Assembly (NCBI GenBank): GCA_903868035.1
Contig: CAIPTQ010000143.1
Span: 1 to 12,967, forward strand
Direction: 5' to 3'
DNA: 12,967 nucleotides
Origin: an uncultured Phycisphaerales bacterium
GTDB lineage: Bacteria > Planctomycetota > Phycisphaerae > WQYP01
Shown here: piece by piece, positions 11,578-12,967 of the stretch
Position numbering within the stretch: position 1 is the first letter of the stretch
Layout of the letters: each line of letters begins with the position of its first letter
Program-made: the position numbers and the translations under genes
Notes under the pieces: generated by a model
Told to the model about the DNA's origin: nothing
Databases searched by the model: none
The model's input: the letters and a program-made list of their open reading frames with translations, nothing else

Positions 11578-12967
11578 AGCCGCTCCGCTGGGGTTGCCGA
11601 TTTCGCTGCCGATACAGGGTCCGTTTTTTTGGTCAAGGCCATCCATACGATCACCGCGAGGCCTGCCGTGAGCAAGCCGGTGAGGCCCAGGGCGATGCGG
11701 GACATAGCCCCCCCACCGCTCACGACACCCCCACCACCATCCGCCACCCCCCCCGCCCCCCCTGATGCCAGCGCCCCGATGAGCGGGCCGGCCATGGTTC
11801 CCGCGCCGATGACGGCCTCATGGAAGGCGGCATGCCCCCCATGCCCGCTGGAGACGTGCATGGAATAATAGAGCGAGGCGGAGTAGAGCATGGCCGTGGC
11901 GAAGCCGAAGATCACCTGGCAGACGAGGAGGACGGCGAGGTTGGGTATCAGGAGCATGCCGGCGAGGCTGGCCGCCAGGGCGACCAGCGGCCCGATCTGC
12001 CAGCGTATTTTGTAATGCCAGCCGGTCCAGGCGCCGGCGAGTGCGAAGCCGACGAAGCGGACGGCGAACCAGACGGAGCCGACGACGCCGGCGAGGGCGG
12101 TGCCGCTGACGCCGGCGTGGTGGCACAGTTCGGTCATCACGGGGATGAGGGCGTAGATGGCCATGTAGGCCAGGGGATTGGTGATCCAGGCCATCTTGAG
12201 GAGGAGGGCGGCACGGCGGCGGATGGCCGGCCCCCCTCCACCCCCCCCGTTTTCAGCGCCCGCCCCCAATTCATGCTCATCGGCGGCGGTGGTGTCGTCG
12301 GTGGGAGTAAGGAGTGGCGAATAAATAACTGTCTCCGTCAAAGTAGCAGGCACTTTCCAAGTGCCGTCTGCCAAGGGCTCAACGGCACACGGAGTGTGCC
12401 TGCCACTTTTGACAGTTATTGATGCGCCAGTCCTAACGGTGTGGGGGTTGAGCCTATCTGCGGGGATGGCGTAGCGGCCCAGCACGAGGGCGGCCAGGGC
12501 GCAGGCGGCGGCGGGGACGATGAAGATGAGGGCGTAGGAGGCGGTTTCGAGCATGCCGTGGGTGAAGGTGGCGAGGAACCCGGCGGAGCCCCAGGCGAGG
12601 TTGTAGAGCGAGATGCGTTGGGGCAGGGGCAGGGCGGCGGGGCTGCGGGTGAGGCCGCTTTCGATGGCGGGCCAGATCATGGTGCAGGTGAGGTTGAAGG
12701 GGAGCATGACCAGGGGAATCATCCAGATGAAGCGGAGAGCGGGGGCGAGGGCCAAGAGGCCCAGGAGGCAGGTGAGGACGGACAGGGCGCAGAGGGCGGC
12801 GCTGGCGGCGCGGGGGCCGAATTTTTCGGTGATGCGGCCGCCGAGCAGGGAGATGAAGATGTAGGCGAAGCCCCAGGCGCAGGAAATCCACAGGCGCTGG
12901 GCGGGGGAAGCGCCCAGGGCGTAGGCCCAGTCGTACAGGCCGGTGATGAGGACCATGGAGGCGTAGG
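11574..12967 (-). CDS. MFS transporter, 5' end outside window
   Basis: A major facilitator superfamily permease. The frame is open through the right edge (YAS before the first in-window Met at 12956), and the first hydrophobic segment looks like the middle of helix 1, so the true start lies outside. Residues numbered from that Met: WISCAWGFAYIFISLLGGRITEKFGPR (23-49) is helix 2 with the A-like motif. Further helices run to about 165 and from about 250 to 440, giving roughly 12 in two halves. The central cytoplasmic loop (about 170-248) is long and holds an in-frame palindromic element (180-211) and a six-Gly run. A second Gly-rich insert (about 399-417) lies before the last helix. Substrate is unknown; coupling to purN proves nothing about it. 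Confidence 0.87.
   Translation of the reverse strand, partial: YASMVLITGLYDWAYALGASPAQRLWISCAWGFAYIFISLLGGRITEKFGPRAASAALCALSVLTCLLGLLALAPALRFIWMIPLVMLPFNLTCTMIWPAIESGLTRSPAALPLPQRISLYNLAWGSAGFLATFTHGMLETASYALIFIVPAAACALAALVLGRYAIPADRLNPHTVRTGASITVKSGRHTPCAVEPLADGTWKVPATLTETVIYSPLLTPTDDTTAADEHELGAGAENGGGGGGPAIRRRAALLLKMAWITNPLAYMAIYALIPVMTELCHHAGVSGTALAGVVGSVWFAVRFVGFALAGAWTGWHYKIRWQIGPLVALAASLAGMLLIPNLAVLLVCQVIFGFATAMLYSASLYYSMHVSSGHGGHAAFHEAVIGAGTMAGPLIGALASGGAGGVADGGGGVVSGGGAMSRIALGLTGLLTAGLAVIVWMALTKKTDPVSAAKSATPAERL
11708..11762. repeat. Poly-C tracts inside the MFS gene
   Basis: C-runs of 7 (11708-11714), 5 (11728-11732), 8 (11747-11754) and 7 (11756-11762) encode the Gly-rich insert on the minus strand. 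Another eight-C run lies at 12241-12248. They stand out because the plus strand is otherwise G-rich here. Length changes by slippage would shift the transporter frame and disturb the coupled purN start. Confidence 0.75.
12325..12419. repeat. In-frame palindromic element with two hairpins in the MFS gene
   Basis: An outer stem (ATAACTGTC...CAAAGTAGCA, 12325-12348, with TGCCACTTTTGACAGTTAT, 12401-12419) encloses two similar hairpins. One is GGCACTT-TCC-AAGTGCC (12349-12365), the other GGCACAC-GGA-GTGTGCC (12384-12400). The left outer arm has five extra bases (TCCGT). It is translated within the MFS central loop as SGRHTPCAV...KVPATLTE. I recall GRHTPCA-like peptides recurring in planctomycete proteins, which would fit a dispersed repeat; this is unverified. 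Confidence 0.85.

Overview
The window is high-GC bacterial DNA with densely packed genes. It most resembles a planctomycete, perhaps of the Phycisphaerae type. The best evidence is the small membrane protein at 4795-5163: it starts with a CxxCGYxL...CPECG zinc ribbon, an architecture I associate with that group. Several intergenic and in-frame repeat families also look like planctomycete repeats from memory. This placement is inference; no rRNA gene or other phylogenetic marker is present.

Layout. Positions 1-305 hold a helically phased GTTGAC-type repeat array, possibly an insertion-sequence end, with no convincing gene. A small ORF (306-518) and a heptamer repeat precede dprA (615-1853). 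A two-gene unit follows: an unknown protein (2120-2593) and a NUDIX hydrolase (2616-3083). A minus-strand unknown gene (3198-3743) is probably frameshifted near its 3' end. Next on the plus strand come murQ (3871-4791), tightly coupled to the zinc-ribbon membrane protein (4795-5163), then a secreted GH2 glycosidase (5259-7649), then the acetyl-CoA carboxylase pair accB (7818-8315) and accC (8379-9728). Positions 9729-10215 have no gene and are filled with repeats: an octamer array, two related 30-bp palindromes and a roughly 220-bp nested inverted repeat. A vapBC toxin-antitoxin operon (10296-10968) with a dyad-rich promoter follows. On the minus strand, a partial MFS transporter (11574-12967, cut by the window edge) overlaps purN (10984-11577) by four bases.

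How the genes work together. Most are housekeeping. AccB and AccC carry and carboxylate biotin for fatty-acid synthesis. MurQ recycles the peptidoglycan sugar MurNAc-6-phosphate. PurN makes a purine intermediate. DprA handles incoming single-stranded DNA. The GH2 enzyme probably attacks beta-linked glycans outside the cytoplasm. VapBC is an accessory module.

I do not see a clear new multi-gene system. The most unusual content is the repeat landscape: short-period arrays and palindromic elements in the gaps, plus two palindromic elements inserted in frame in protein-coding genes (the dprA linker and the MFS central loop). The second forms an outer stem enclosing two hairpins. A consistent G-rich plus strand also seems to set codon choice on both strands. 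The unknown gene at 3198-3743 and vapBC depart from it, which suggests later acquisition.
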